A DNA stretch of 64,000 nt from Parapristionchus giblindavisi. Lineage: Eukaryota; Nematoda; Chromadorea; Rhabditida; Diplogasteridae. The DNA lies in the NCBI GenBank assembly GCA_943737045.1, contig CALSFV010000240.1:248001-312000 (forward strand), in the 5' to 3' direction. Below, in pieces: positions 1 through 9,834 of this stretch. The notes under the pieces are model-generated. The model was given only the letters and a program-made list of their open reading frames with translations, had not been told where the DNA came from and did not search any database. Made by a program: the position numbers and the translations under genes. Each line of letters opens with the position of its first letter. The first letter of the stretch is position 1.

Positions 1-1499
1 TAACAAATCAATAAATCTATATTTCGTACGTTTCCGGCGCCGTTGACCTGCTTGAATCCAAACGTAGGGGCGCCTTTATAAGCCTGCTTGAAGATGGCCT
101 TAAATATATGAATTGATCAGAATAGTATTATAGATTTGAGAAAGGAAAGGCTTGCATTAAAAGATAACGATAATTAATTTAAGTCATGTTATGCAAAAAA
201 AGGATTTAAACGTTATTATTTATAATATAATGTATTATAATACATAAGACGCTCTATGGAAGAATCGATCTGCCCTCACAAGGCTAATGCACTAGAGTCA
301 TGGATCGATTTTCTAGAAAATAGTCATTTATATTAAGTAGAGTGCGGAGAGCAAGTTAATTTCTGATTTTTATCGTTGAATTTCCGAAAATTGGACATTT
401 TCGATGCAGATAAAAGGATAGATGACACCATATCTTAAATTTTGAGTAGATTCAGAAAAATTGTGAATAAAAAAGCTTCCATTACTTTTTCGAGCTGAAA
501 ACTCGGCTTTCAAACTTTGAACATGATTTTCATTGTCATACAAAGCCTTCCAACCTAGTACATGCTTGAAATGAAGATAGATTAGCTAGAGTTTGATGAG
601 GAACACGAACAATATTGGCCATGCTGTCTGTTTTGTAAGAAAATAGAAAACCACGCTCAAAGTTTGAAAATTGAGTTTTCAGCTTACAATTAAGCAATTG
701 ACAAAATGAAAAAAATATTCACAAATTTTCTGAATGTATTGAAGATTTCACATATAATGAATCTATCCTATATCTAAGAACAATCTATCACTTTTCCTTC
801 ATAAAAATTGACAGAGTTGATTTTTCGACTTTTATTAACAAATTCAAAGATAAAAAATCAGAAATATATTTTCATGACCTAACAGTGGGGGATTCTTGCT
901 CTCCGCACTCAACTTATCATAAATACTTATCTTATTCCCGTAAAATCGACCCCGGACTAGTGCATGTTCCGCGTTACCGCGGCAAAATAACACGATCCCG
1001 ACGGTTTTGAGACCATTTTGGAGGTCGAAAACCCCTATATCCCTTGGAAATAAAACCTGACCTCTCCGGTCGCATTGATCTGCCTCATATGTTGGCCAAT
1101 TTGAGTCCATGCCAATGAGAGGCCCTGAAGGAATATATATTTTCCAAAACTAAAAAATCTCAAAATATTCCCGAAACCATAAAATTTTCTACGTATACGA
1201 AAAATCAAAATATTGGACGCCTAACTGATTCAGGATCAATCACCAGCTACTCGGCATTATAGGCACTTTAGAATAAAAAAAACCCTCATAAAGTTATTAT
1301 TATGATTACTTAGTTATAAATTAATATAACATATGCGTACCTTGCCAACGTCCTTTACATATGATTCCTGGTCGTTATCCATGACTAACGAATCGACCTG
1401 AATCATGGTTTTCAAAACTCTCGAAACGAAACGAAGCGGGAAAACGAGAGAATGTGCAAAAAGAAGAGAGGTTCCTCTGTTTTTCTTTTCTTTCCACAA
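1..1499 (-). CDS. Glycine-zipper family paralog 1 (partial, runs off left edge)
   Basis: This is the 5' part of a minus-strand gene. Three exons match those of the next paralog at 2522-5150. Exon A (about 1410-1342) reads LVMDNDQESYVKDVGK. Exon B (about 1115-1056) reads GLSLAWTQIGQHMRQINATG. Exon C (about 102-30) reads AIFKQAYKGAPTFGFKQVNG. The later exons, including the glycine-zipper core, lie beyond the window. The start is uncertain: an ATG at 1499 opens a longer frame, while an ATG at about 1411 is nearer the conserved part. The A-B intron is short. The B-C intron holds the fold-back element at 333-915. I do not recognise the family by name. The conserved exon order in three tandem copies is the main evidence that it is real. 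Confidence 0.6.
333..915. mobile_element. Fold-back (MITE-like) element in an intron of paralog 1
   Basis: GAGTGCGGAGAGCAAG near 340 is matched by its reverse complement CTTGCTCTCCGCACTC near 895-910. Weaker inverted similarity continues inward, for example ATTTTCGATGCAGATAAAAG against related AT-rich text, and matching Gln/Phe-rich words around 490-520 and 660-690. There is no coding capacity. I call it a non-autonomous inverted-repeat element inserted in an intron. The exact target duplication was not resolved. Confidence 0.55.
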
Positions 1500-1639
1500 C
1501 TTACGAGTAGCAAAATATAATTAAACAATATTCAATATAGTTAAATATATGAAAGGAAAACATCATTGGAAGCGTACAATTTTTTTAGAAGTGTGTATAT
1601 ACTGATAGTGGGAAAAGAGAAAGACAAGGGGAGGGTGAA

Positions 1640-2521
1640 CCGATGAAAAAGATAACAATCAATCAATATGAATTATATATGAACGTGATAAAATGGATCA
1701 GAATTTATTTTGAATACGTCGATCTCGAGGCGCTCGCAGAGATTTTCATTCTTATCATACACAAAACAAAACAGCAAAACAGCAGCAATGTTCACAGCAA
1801 TCAAGGGCAAGCTGATAGGGCAGAGTGCCAGACAACCAGAGCGTCCCTCTCTATCTCTGGCCGCTCTATTCGATTTCCATACTCTCTCGCAGCACGCTCT
1901 AACCGGACAGAGATGCTCTCTCACTCTCTAGCCAGCCAGGCACACATTCTAGCGTAGTCTATATAGAGAGAGACAATCGGGGGAGCTCTTCTGCTTATAG
2001 TAATAAGATTTTTGCGCATATTCATCTTACACATCATGGGAAAATCGGAGTCATCGATCTATAATAGTATACCTGCAGAAATAGAAACTGCCTTGATCAC
2101 GAAAATACAGTAATTATGAACTTCTTTTTTTTTATCAGAAAAGGTCAACACATTAACAACGTAACAAAGTAACAAGACAACAACGACAGTTTAACCGACA
2201 ACAGATATGAAATGTATTAAAGCAGGGCAGGATGGTATACTGTAATAGAAATAGATAATGGGAATACGGTAACCAGTAAAAAACGGTAGATCAAATATGG
2301 GAACGGTACCAAACAATAAAGTCTCCAAGGCAATCTTATGCAGCAGAAAAGATCGACACATTAACAAGGTAACAAAATAACAAGATAGCAACGAAAGATA
2401 AACCGATATTACAACAGATATGAAATGTATTAACAAAGAACTACCGTTTCCGCGCAACGTGGTATACGGTAGTTCAAATGGACACGGTGGATACGGTATA
2501 CCGTATACAGTACACACCGAG
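1640..2521. other. Intergenic DNA between paralogs 1 and 2, with a diverged tandem repeat
   Basis: I see no supported gene here. The block around 2138-2220 (AAAAGGTCAACACATTAACA) recurs in diverged form at 2345-2430 and again near 5395-5460, so it is a dispersed or locally duplicated repeat. Short open frames at 1643-1957 are low-information and lack splice context. Confidence 0.4.
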
Positions 2522-4644
2522 TCATTCGTCTCTCTTGAGTCCCTTGGCGATCTTGTCCGCAGCGTCAGCGCCGATCATGGCGCCGGCGATACCTACAAGA
2601 CTTTTTGTATATAAATAAAGAGGATTTTATTTTATTTTCATCGCCATTTGTTGTACAAGTATAAGTTTGTATTCACCTTAGATTTAAAAGAAACCCTTTA
2701 ATAATTTAATAATTATAGACATTTTTCTAAAATAAAATTCGCTACTCTCAGAAAACTATCAGATATGAGAAATAAAAATAATATGTCACGTATGCTGTAA
2801 TAGAAGGGGGTATTAGAATTTTCCAGTACAGCGCTATAGATCATGACTGGGATTTATGATTTTCCGGCATTTTTCGAAAAATTCCGATTTATTCCGAACA
2901 GTCCTGCTATCGATGCTGGATACCTCATTAGACTTTAGTGTAAATCGTTATTTTTGTTTAATTCAATTAAAATTAACGATATCCGTTACCTCCAACGAGT
3001 CCACCGACGAAATTGCCAAATACGGGAACGATGCTTCCTACAGTAGCACCAATCGATGCGCCTGAATATTGATTGATCGATTTTGTTATTGGTTGACTTC
3101 TTTCTTATTTTTCTTAGATAACAGCTGTATGCGGGATTCGGAAATAATAGGACAGTGGAATGGTGAATAAAGGGTAGGGGGCACACAAAATTGGCAAAAT
3201 AAATAAATATACCAGCAAATGCATTTTGTTATCAGAGGACTTGAATGAACTTGGATATTCACTTAATGATGGGGCAACATATTTATTTGTGCAAAAGAAA
3301 TAAATGGAAAAAAAATGTACCAGCGTAGGCGCCACCCCAACCTCCACCGACCTTGGCCACTTTATGGATCGTATGGTGAACTCTTTGTTCATCGATATCC
3401 TACAATTTATTATCTTTTCATTTCAGCCATACATTGCCATACCCTCGCAGTGCGAGGATTGACCCCCTATATAAGGCCCATTTTAGGCCACTTGATAAAA
3501 AAATTAAGCTAAAAATGACGATAAGTAAGCGAAAATAACGAATATTGTGAATCAACCCACCCTATTTAGAGAATTGACCCACTATATAAAAATAGACGGC
3601 GAGGGTACCGAAAATGTATGATTTCAGCATCTTTTATTCATCGCAAATAATTATATATTATTGATAGTTCGTCGCTTAAATACAGATTTAAAAAAATAAA
3701 AAATAAAAATTTTAAAAATTTTTTTTTAAATAAAATGCCAGCAAATAGGAACCTTAGCAACTGCCGTGCCAATACGAACAGCATCGGTTACAACCGCCGC
3801 AACCAATAACCCCTGAAAAAAAACCATATAATTAGAGGTTCACTACCTAGAACCTATTGGCCGAAATATTGGATCTCAGCAGACCAATTACAGGCTATCT
3901 TAAACACCGATCAACAATGGCTCACTACCGTAACCTTTTCAATATTTTTTCAAGAAAGAAAAACAAAAATCAATGGAAATTCTACGACCAAAAATCGATA
4001 AATATATGGAATGAAACGTACATCACCGACTGCCTTGAGGGCAGGAAGTGCTCCAGTCGGCTTGTAGATGGCGGCCTGTATGACATAACTATTCATTCAT
4101 AGGTCGAAAAGTACGTTGCGAACAACGAAGCCTGGCTGTATTTGGATTTTTTTTTTTGAAAACCCGACGGCCTTTCTACTTTTTTGTGAAAACAAGAGCG
4201 CAGTTTGTGAAAAGCTGACCGCATTTTGCAAATCTGTAACGTAGCTATTCGACCTATGCCCCCATTTGATACGATAACCCATGGGCTTAATCGATTATCC
4301 AAACGCAAAAGTGAGTTTTTTGCCGATCAATAAATCAAGATACAGTACCTTTCCGACGCCGTTCACCTTCTTGAATCCTACCGTAGACGCGCCTTGATAG
4401 GCCTGCTTGTAGATGGCCTTAAAAATACATTTAGCAACGCTGTATGATAAATGAATTTTAATTTCTAATAATGATTTTGCAGACTGCACAAATTTTACCG
4501 TATTTCAAGGACAAGTAATGGAGAATAATAACAGACGAACCTTTCCTGATTTATTGATTTGTTTCATGTGCTTTCCAACATCCATCGACGCCACTGCGAG
4601 GCCCTATAATGAGATAATTAATAATGTATTATTACTACTACTAC

Positions 4645-4680
<36 letters not shown>

Positions 4681-5150
4681 ATTATGTAAGGTTTTTTGTG
4701 TGGATGTGTTTCCCAAAAAAAATTACTCGGGAGCGCTGCGGAGCAAAATCGATATACTGTAGCATACTGTAGAATGTCAATGTAAACGTGCTTTCATCAT
4801 GGCTTCATCGCCTAGTTATGGTTGCACTTATCATTACAAGAGCGAATTTACACAGTATGAAAAACCGGTATACGGTAGAAAATCCTACCGCATACCGGTT
4901 TAACAAAACAGCGTTCACATTGAATTACTCAATTTTTTATTGATAGTCCTATTAGGAGCTGCTCTTGTTAAACGAAATTTTTCTCATTATAATCATCAAC
5001 CGGCCGAAATATTGAAATGTAGCTGTCACTTGATCATTACAGAATCACTATTTCAGGACTAATTTTCAATCAATGCACATACCTTTCCAGCATCCTTCAT
5101 GGGGATTTTATGGTCCTGGTCCATCACAATACGATCAACAAGAAATCGAT
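2522..5150 (-). CDS. Glycine-zipper family paralog 2 (complete set of conserved exons)
   Basis: There are eight short minus-strand exons: about 5141-5084 (IVMDQDHKIPMKDAGK), 4603-4543 (GLAVASMDVGKHMKQINKSG), 4420-4350 (AIYKQAYQGASTVGFKKVNG), 4075-4022 (AIYKPTGALPALKAVGD), 3813-3737 (LLVAAVVTDAVRIGTAVAK), 3399-3319 (HHTIHKVAKVGGGWGGAYAG), 3062-2986 (GASIGATVGSIVPVFGNFVG) and 2595-2522 (GIAGAMIGADAADKIAKGL, ending KRDE and a TGA stop). The GxxxG-rich stretch spanning exons 6-8 resembles a glycine zipper, that is, close helix packing in or on a membrane. The function is unknown: an antimicrobial or pore-like role would be speculation. Introns hold hAT-like MITEs at 3428-3620 and 4098-4258. Exon 1 is the least certain. 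Confidence 0.75.
3428..3620. mobile_element. hAT-like MITE, family B copy 1 (TIR CATACATT)
   Basis: The element begins CATACATTGCCATACCCTCG and ends CGAGGGTACCGAAAATGTATG. It is flanked by a perfect 8-bp target duplication ATTTCAGC (3420-3427 and 3621-3628). It is about 193 bp with no coding capacity. An 8-bp duplication is the signature of hAT superfamily transposition. A second copy lies at 6853-7033. Confidence 0.9.
4098..4258. mobile_element. hAT-like MITE, family A copy 1 (TIR CATAGGTCGAA)
   Basis: Starts CATAGGTCGAAAAGTACGTT and ends CTATTCGACCTATG. The interior has the family's repeated GACCGCATTTTG/TGAAAA words. The target duplication is not clearly preserved in this copy. It lies in an intron of paralog 2. 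Confidence 0.8.
4632..4677. repeat. ATT/ACT triplet microsatellite
   Basis: A run of ACTACTACT followed by about ten ATT units, in the intron upstream of exon 2 of paralog 2. The reading of this run as poly-leucine is an artefact. Confidence 0.9.
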
Positions 5151-5604
5151 ATTGACTATGCTGAATTATTATTTATTACGCTTACAAAAATTTAAATCAA
5201 TGTATAACATGCTATATGGTATGGAGAACTATTAAGACAATATAATTTATATTATATAAAAGATCATACGCAAATGAATTTGTTTCTTGAAATTTAATAT
5301 CAATTTATAATTTTTTAACACTCTGGTACACCAGCAGACATGGAAACTGCGTTAATCACGGAGAAACAGGTACCACGGAACTCCTTTATCGGACAGAAAA
5401 GGTCAGCAAAACAACAAGAGACGAATGGCTACAGATAACAGGGTACAAAGTTTGACGGATATGAACACCATTGGCATAATCAAGGTGCATTTAAAGTAAC
5501 AACAATGATGAATGAGTAGCTACCGTAACCGGCATATGGCAGCTTAACATATACAGTAACTAATACAATTGAATACAGAGCATACGGAAGCTTCGGTTTT
5601 GCAT

Positions 5605-5757
5605 GATATTATTGCAGTAAGTAGCGAGCAAAACGTAACATACTATTCACTTACTTTTTTGTTATTGTTTTGCTATTTCGCGAATATATAGCGAAAAATT
5701 AAGCAAATAGTAAGTTACTTTTTGCGTGCTATTCACCTCACTGTAATATTATCCTGC
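5605..5757. mobile_element. Small fold-back element overlapping the 3' end of paralog 3
   Basis: GATATTATTGCAGTAAGTAG at the left is mirrored by CACTGTAATATTATC at the right, with matching GCAAAACGTAAC / GTTACTTTTTGC inner arms and the palindromic centre TTCGCGAATA. The last coding bases and stop of paralog 3 (5749-5751) fall inside the right arm. Confidence 0.75.
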
Positions 5758-8700
5758 AAAACTGTAATCAATACCACTATGTACAGTATGGCTGAAAATA
5801 TCAGAGAAGACGATGGCCGTAGAAGCACCGTACGAGGCACCGACAATTCCTGAAGAAAAAAACTTATAAATTCCCTACTAACAAGTATACTTTTAAGTAA
5901 TGATATCAATTAGCAATCTTGCAAAGGATATCTAACAGTGATGGCATGTGAATATCCCCCAGCCCTTCAAACGCGTGGACACAAGAAAAGTTGTGAACTT
6001 TCAATAAAAACCATCAAGGTATGACCCTATTTTGCGTGTGAGTACTCATACCATATATTTTTTTATCCAGGGTTCATTTCTGATATTCATTGTAAATAAA
6101 TCGATTACCTCCAGCTAGTCCTCCAACGAAAGTTCCAACTACAGGAACGACGCTTCCTACGGTAGCTCCGACCGAGGTGCCTGAATATCTATTGATTGAG
6201 TGATTAATTACTATCTAATCCTAAGAGTTATCATTGTGGGCAGTCACAATGTAACTTAATTATTTTATCGATTTGAGTTCAAGGTACAACAGGCATAGTC
6301 GTGTTGAATTTTCGAATTTGCCAGTGGTAGGGCGAGTCGGCGGGAATTCCGGAATTGAGTCTACTCATAGGTCGAAGATTTGCATAATGTGGTCTGGTTT
6401 TCACAAAAATCACAAAATGCGGTCAGGTTTCACAAAAAAGTGCTCGTGTTTTCACAAAAATGCGCACAGGATTCGTACTTTTCGGCCTATGAGTCTACTC
6501 ATTCAAAGATACTCATTCGAAGCAATTGATATGGAAAAATATGCAGCACATTTTTTAATATATTTATTTATTAAATAACATATTTTAAAGATGTTTATTT
6601 GTTATAAATAAAATTGCTAATTTAAATTAACTTAATACCTGCCATTATTCCTCCCCAAGTTCCTCCAACCTCTGCTACTGCGTGGACGGTATTGCTCATG
6701 CTATTTCCTGCCACATCCTGCAAAGAAAACTATTAGATTTTATACACTATCAGAATCAAATGGGATTTATGCCTGCTTTTTCAACTTTAGGAGCAATTTT
6801 AACCTTAAATAAAAAATTAACCTTAATATATGTCATAACTAACTGTAGGGAACATACATTGCCATACCCTAGCAGTGCGATGATTGACGCACTATATAAA
6901 GCCCATATTAGGCCACTTGACAAAAAAGGAAGCAAAAAATGACGAAAATAACGAATTTTGTGAATCAACCCACCCTATTTCGAAAATTGACCCACTATAT
7001 AAAAATAAACGGCGAGGGTAGCGAAAATGTATGGTAGGGAATATAAATAACCAATTTACTATTTGTTCCTTGATATTGCAACGGGTTTTGACTCTACCTC
7101 GGTAGTAGAGTACTTACAAAAAAACGAGGAACTAACATCAAGAGGTGGGCGCGTGAAAATGAAGCGCTCAGCCTTCCCCCAGCGCGCCACCTATGATTTG
7201 CACGCTTTCTCTACCAATTGGGCGCAACATCTAATAATAATATTGTTTTAAATGGGAAAGAGTACCCGATTCAAGCAGATCGCGGAGTAAGATTGTCTTG
7301 CAATGTGCGACTTGTGCATGGCGAATTCATGTTTCTCCCACCTATCTAATTCTCAAAATGATAACTCCAGCGTCTTTCAGTTCGTATTCAGACCTTATCT
7401 AGCCTAGGTCGAATCGAACGTGATAGGACCGATAAAGCACCTATTTTCTCTGAAACGTTTGCAAGAGGAAGCAAGTCAAGATATGGGGGGGATGATTTCG
7501 TGAAGTCAGTTGGTCCACAATTGTCAAAACGTTTCATCTTTCTACTGCTACTCTTGATAAGATTTTGTGTTCGTGGTCAAAGAAAGTTTTAAACACAAAC
7601 GGAAGATTTCTTTCACATATCAAAATGAGTGTGTATTTGAAATCTCCTTTATATTTGTCCGTGGGGTGCACCGCGGGGAGCGTGGAATAAACGGCGTACC
7701 CCCACGGGATTTTTTCCACCCTTTTAGAGGCCAAATTCCACACCATTTGCGCTCCCCGCGGACAAAAATAAACAGGTTGCAAAATCGCCTGGGCCAAAAA
7801 ACCGAGAAGTGCCCAAATACCTGTGCTACAGCCGCACCAATGCGAGCGAGGTCACAGGCGACTGCGAATATCGTCGTGAACTGAAAGACAATGCATTGAT
7901 ATCATATATTGATATAGATATCACGATAGATCATCCATTCATCATCATAAGCATAGGTCGAATAGCTAGGTTATCGATTTTCAAAATCCGGTCAGGTTTT
8001 TCAATTTTTGGCGAATTTGGCTCAAAATCCGGTCAGGTTTTTCGATTTTTGTAAAATTTTGGCTCAAAATCCGGTCAGGCTTGGTACTCTGCAACATACT
8101 TTTCGACCTATGATCATAAGTCGAGCTAGCTATGCTACACATTTGTAAATGCGATCAGATCTTCAACGAAATTAATAATAATAGAACGAAAATTGATAAA
8201 AGAAGTCATGGAATGAAACGTACATTAGCGACAGACTTGAGGTAACCGAACGCTGCAATCGGTTTGTAGATGGCTCCCTGAATCAAGCAATGCTAATTAA
8301 AACATTCAATCGATATATCATAAAACCAGTCAATCGATACGGGGGGAAACCTTGGACAAAGATATCGTACCTTTCCGGCAGTGTTGATCTGCCTAAAGCC
8401 AAAAGAAGAGGCGCCTTCAGATATTTTCTTGAAGATCGGCTAAATTATTCAAATATCAGTTCATACCCTCGTATTGCGAGGATCGGCGCGCGATCTAATG
8501 GCTCGTTAAAAAAACAGTGGAAAACCGAAATCGGCGACTTCCACCCGTTAAAAAGTGCCCGGAAAGTCGAAAATGGAAACAAGAAATTTGAATTCGCGCG
8601 CGTGCAAAGAGGAGCGGGAATTCAAATTCCGACTTTCCTTCATCGATTTTTGAAAATTCAAACTGGAAATTCAACTTCCTGCTCGCAGATAAATGCAATC

Positions 8701-8940
8701 AGCTGAAATTGATACCTTTTTTTCACTATTTTTAACGAGCCATAATTGATAAACGCCATCAAGTATATTCAATGATATCACCCAAATTACCGCTTGAATA
8801 CCTCAAATATTGATTTTGTAGACTGTGCAAATATTTTAAGCACAATCAATTGAAAATGATAGCAGACTAACCGGTCCGAATGAATTGATCTGTACCATTT
8901 GATTTCCAATATTTCTCCACACCAGTGAGAGACTCTTGAA
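5749..8940 (-). CDS. Glycine-zipper family paralog 3
   Basis: The exons parallel paralog 2: about 8938-8877 (SLVWRNIGNQMVQINSFG), 8437-8370 (AIFKKISEGASSFGFRQINT), 8278-8223 (GAIYKPIAAFGYLKSVAN), 7880-7804 (FAVACDLARIGAAVAQ), 6719-6643 (TVHAVAEVGGTWGGIMAG), 6183-6106 (SVGATVGSVVPVVGTFVGG) and about 5851-5749 (GIVGASYGASTAIVFSDIF, then a tail unlike paralog 2). No match to the acidic first exon was found upstream of 8940, where repeats sit instead, so the 5' end may be lost or rewritten. The C-terminal tail runs into the fold-back at 5605-5757 and lacks the basic KIAKGLKRDE ending. Function unknown. Confidence 0.68.
6366..6491. mobile_element. hAT-like MITE, family A copy 2
   Basis: CATAGGTCGAAG...CTTTTCGGCCTATG with a perfect 8-bp target duplication AGTCTACT (6358-6365 and 6492-6499). 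About 126 bp, in an intron of paralog 3. Confidence 0.92.
6853..7033. mobile_element. hAT-like MITE, family B copy 2
   Basis: CATACATTGCCATACCCTAG...GCGAAAATGTATG with a perfect 8-bp target duplication GTAGGGAA (6845-6852 and 7034-7041). The interior closely matches the copy at 3428-3620. Confidence 0.92.
7655..7770. mobile_element. Short inverted-repeat element
   Basis: TTTGTCCGTGGGGTGCACCG and GCTCCCCGCGGACAAAAAT form imperfect inverted ends around the central CCCCACGGG, with GTGGAAT/ATTCCAC next to the ends. No coding capacity. It sits just left of the LARIGAAVAQ exon of paralog 3. Confidence 0.6.
7952..8112. mobile_element. hAT-like MITE, family A copy 3
   Basis: CATAGGTCGAATAGCTAGG...ACTTTTCGACCTATG with a perfect 8-bp target duplication ATCATAAG (7944-7951 and 8113-8120). 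The interior repeats AATCCGGTCAGG three times. It lies in an intron of paralog 3. Confidence 0.93.
8497..8746. mobile_element. Inverted-repeat element (TIR ATGGCTCGTTAAAAA)
   Basis: ATGGCTCGTTAAAAAAACAG at the left is matched by TTTTTAACGAGCCAT at the right. There are nested inverted words inside (GAATTCGCGCGCG, and GGGAATTCAAATTCC against TTTGAATT). About 250 bp, in an intron of paralog 3. Confidence 0.75.
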
Positions 8941-8984
8941 TGAGAGCTTTGTTAAAGGCACGCCTCAAGCTAATTTGAAGCTAT

Positions 8985-9190
8985 CCGCTCTGACCCACAT
9001 GTGGTGAGTCACGGCAGGGCTTCCGCATAGATCAATGAGGTTCAATTCTTTCTCTTATTCATAGGTTCATCGTTCTTGTATATCTTGATGGTCATGATGG
9101 TCTTTCAACATCTGCGCCTACCACGAAATAGAATCCATAAAATAATTCATTAGAAATAGTCCTAGAAATAGAAGTCAACAGAGAAGAATG
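8985..9190. repeat. Dispersed repeat, copy 1 (second copy near 37320-37510)
   Basis: GTGGTGAGTCACGGCAGGG followed by TTCATCGTTCTTGTATATCT and ACCACGAAATAGAATCCA is colinear with 37320-37510 (GTGGGTCATGGCAGGGG, CGAAGTAGAATCCAGAAAAT). On the minus strand both encode a short related peptide (FYFVVGADV here, FYFVVSADV there). It could be an exon of a small gene family or a non-coding repeat. Confidence 0.5.
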
Positions 9191-9834
9191 AGTATTTTTG
9201 TATATCGATGACGTCACGAAACTGAGTATCAATTTTTGGCAATAGTCATTTTGATTTCATCGGAACAGAAAATAGTACTTTTAATGTGTTGATTAGAAAA
9301 ATTGGCGTCGTTTTCGAACTATATTTTCATTGCAATGCATATCCCTTGTATATACGTCCAGACTAATATTCAACTTGTAAAACTATGTGAGACCAGATTT
9401 TATGAACTTTATGACGTTTCGGGGACTAGCTCTCAATCATCAGATGCAACCACACCAACATGGCTAAAGTATCTCTCTATAAGATCTCATACCAATCGAA
9501 CATAAACTAATTGACACACTAAACGAGCCTTGTCATTTTTCAGACACGAAACAAACGCGCTCGTTTCCCGAATAATGTAAACTGTATCATTGGCACAGGT
9601 TTATCGTACGAGATGTGACGTCAGTACATACAACAACTAAAAATTTTTACAACACTACATTTATTCCTGATAGAACTCTTTAAATACTTTCCAGTATAAA
9701 TCGGGACAAATTTACAAACTGCTCTCGCAGTGCCATGTCAGTAAGGGGGTGGGGGGATTAGCAGAATTGGGGGAGGAGTCATCGCGAGTGGGGTTCTGGA
9801 GCTTAGACGTCGTAAAGGGGCGGAGCTTAGGAGC
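9191..9834. other. Intergenic region between paralog 3 and the MMADHC homolog
   Basis: I see no supported gene. The G-rich stretch at 9740-9840 lies directly downstream of the MMADHC stop codon on its strand and is likely 3' UTR. Confidence 0.4.
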
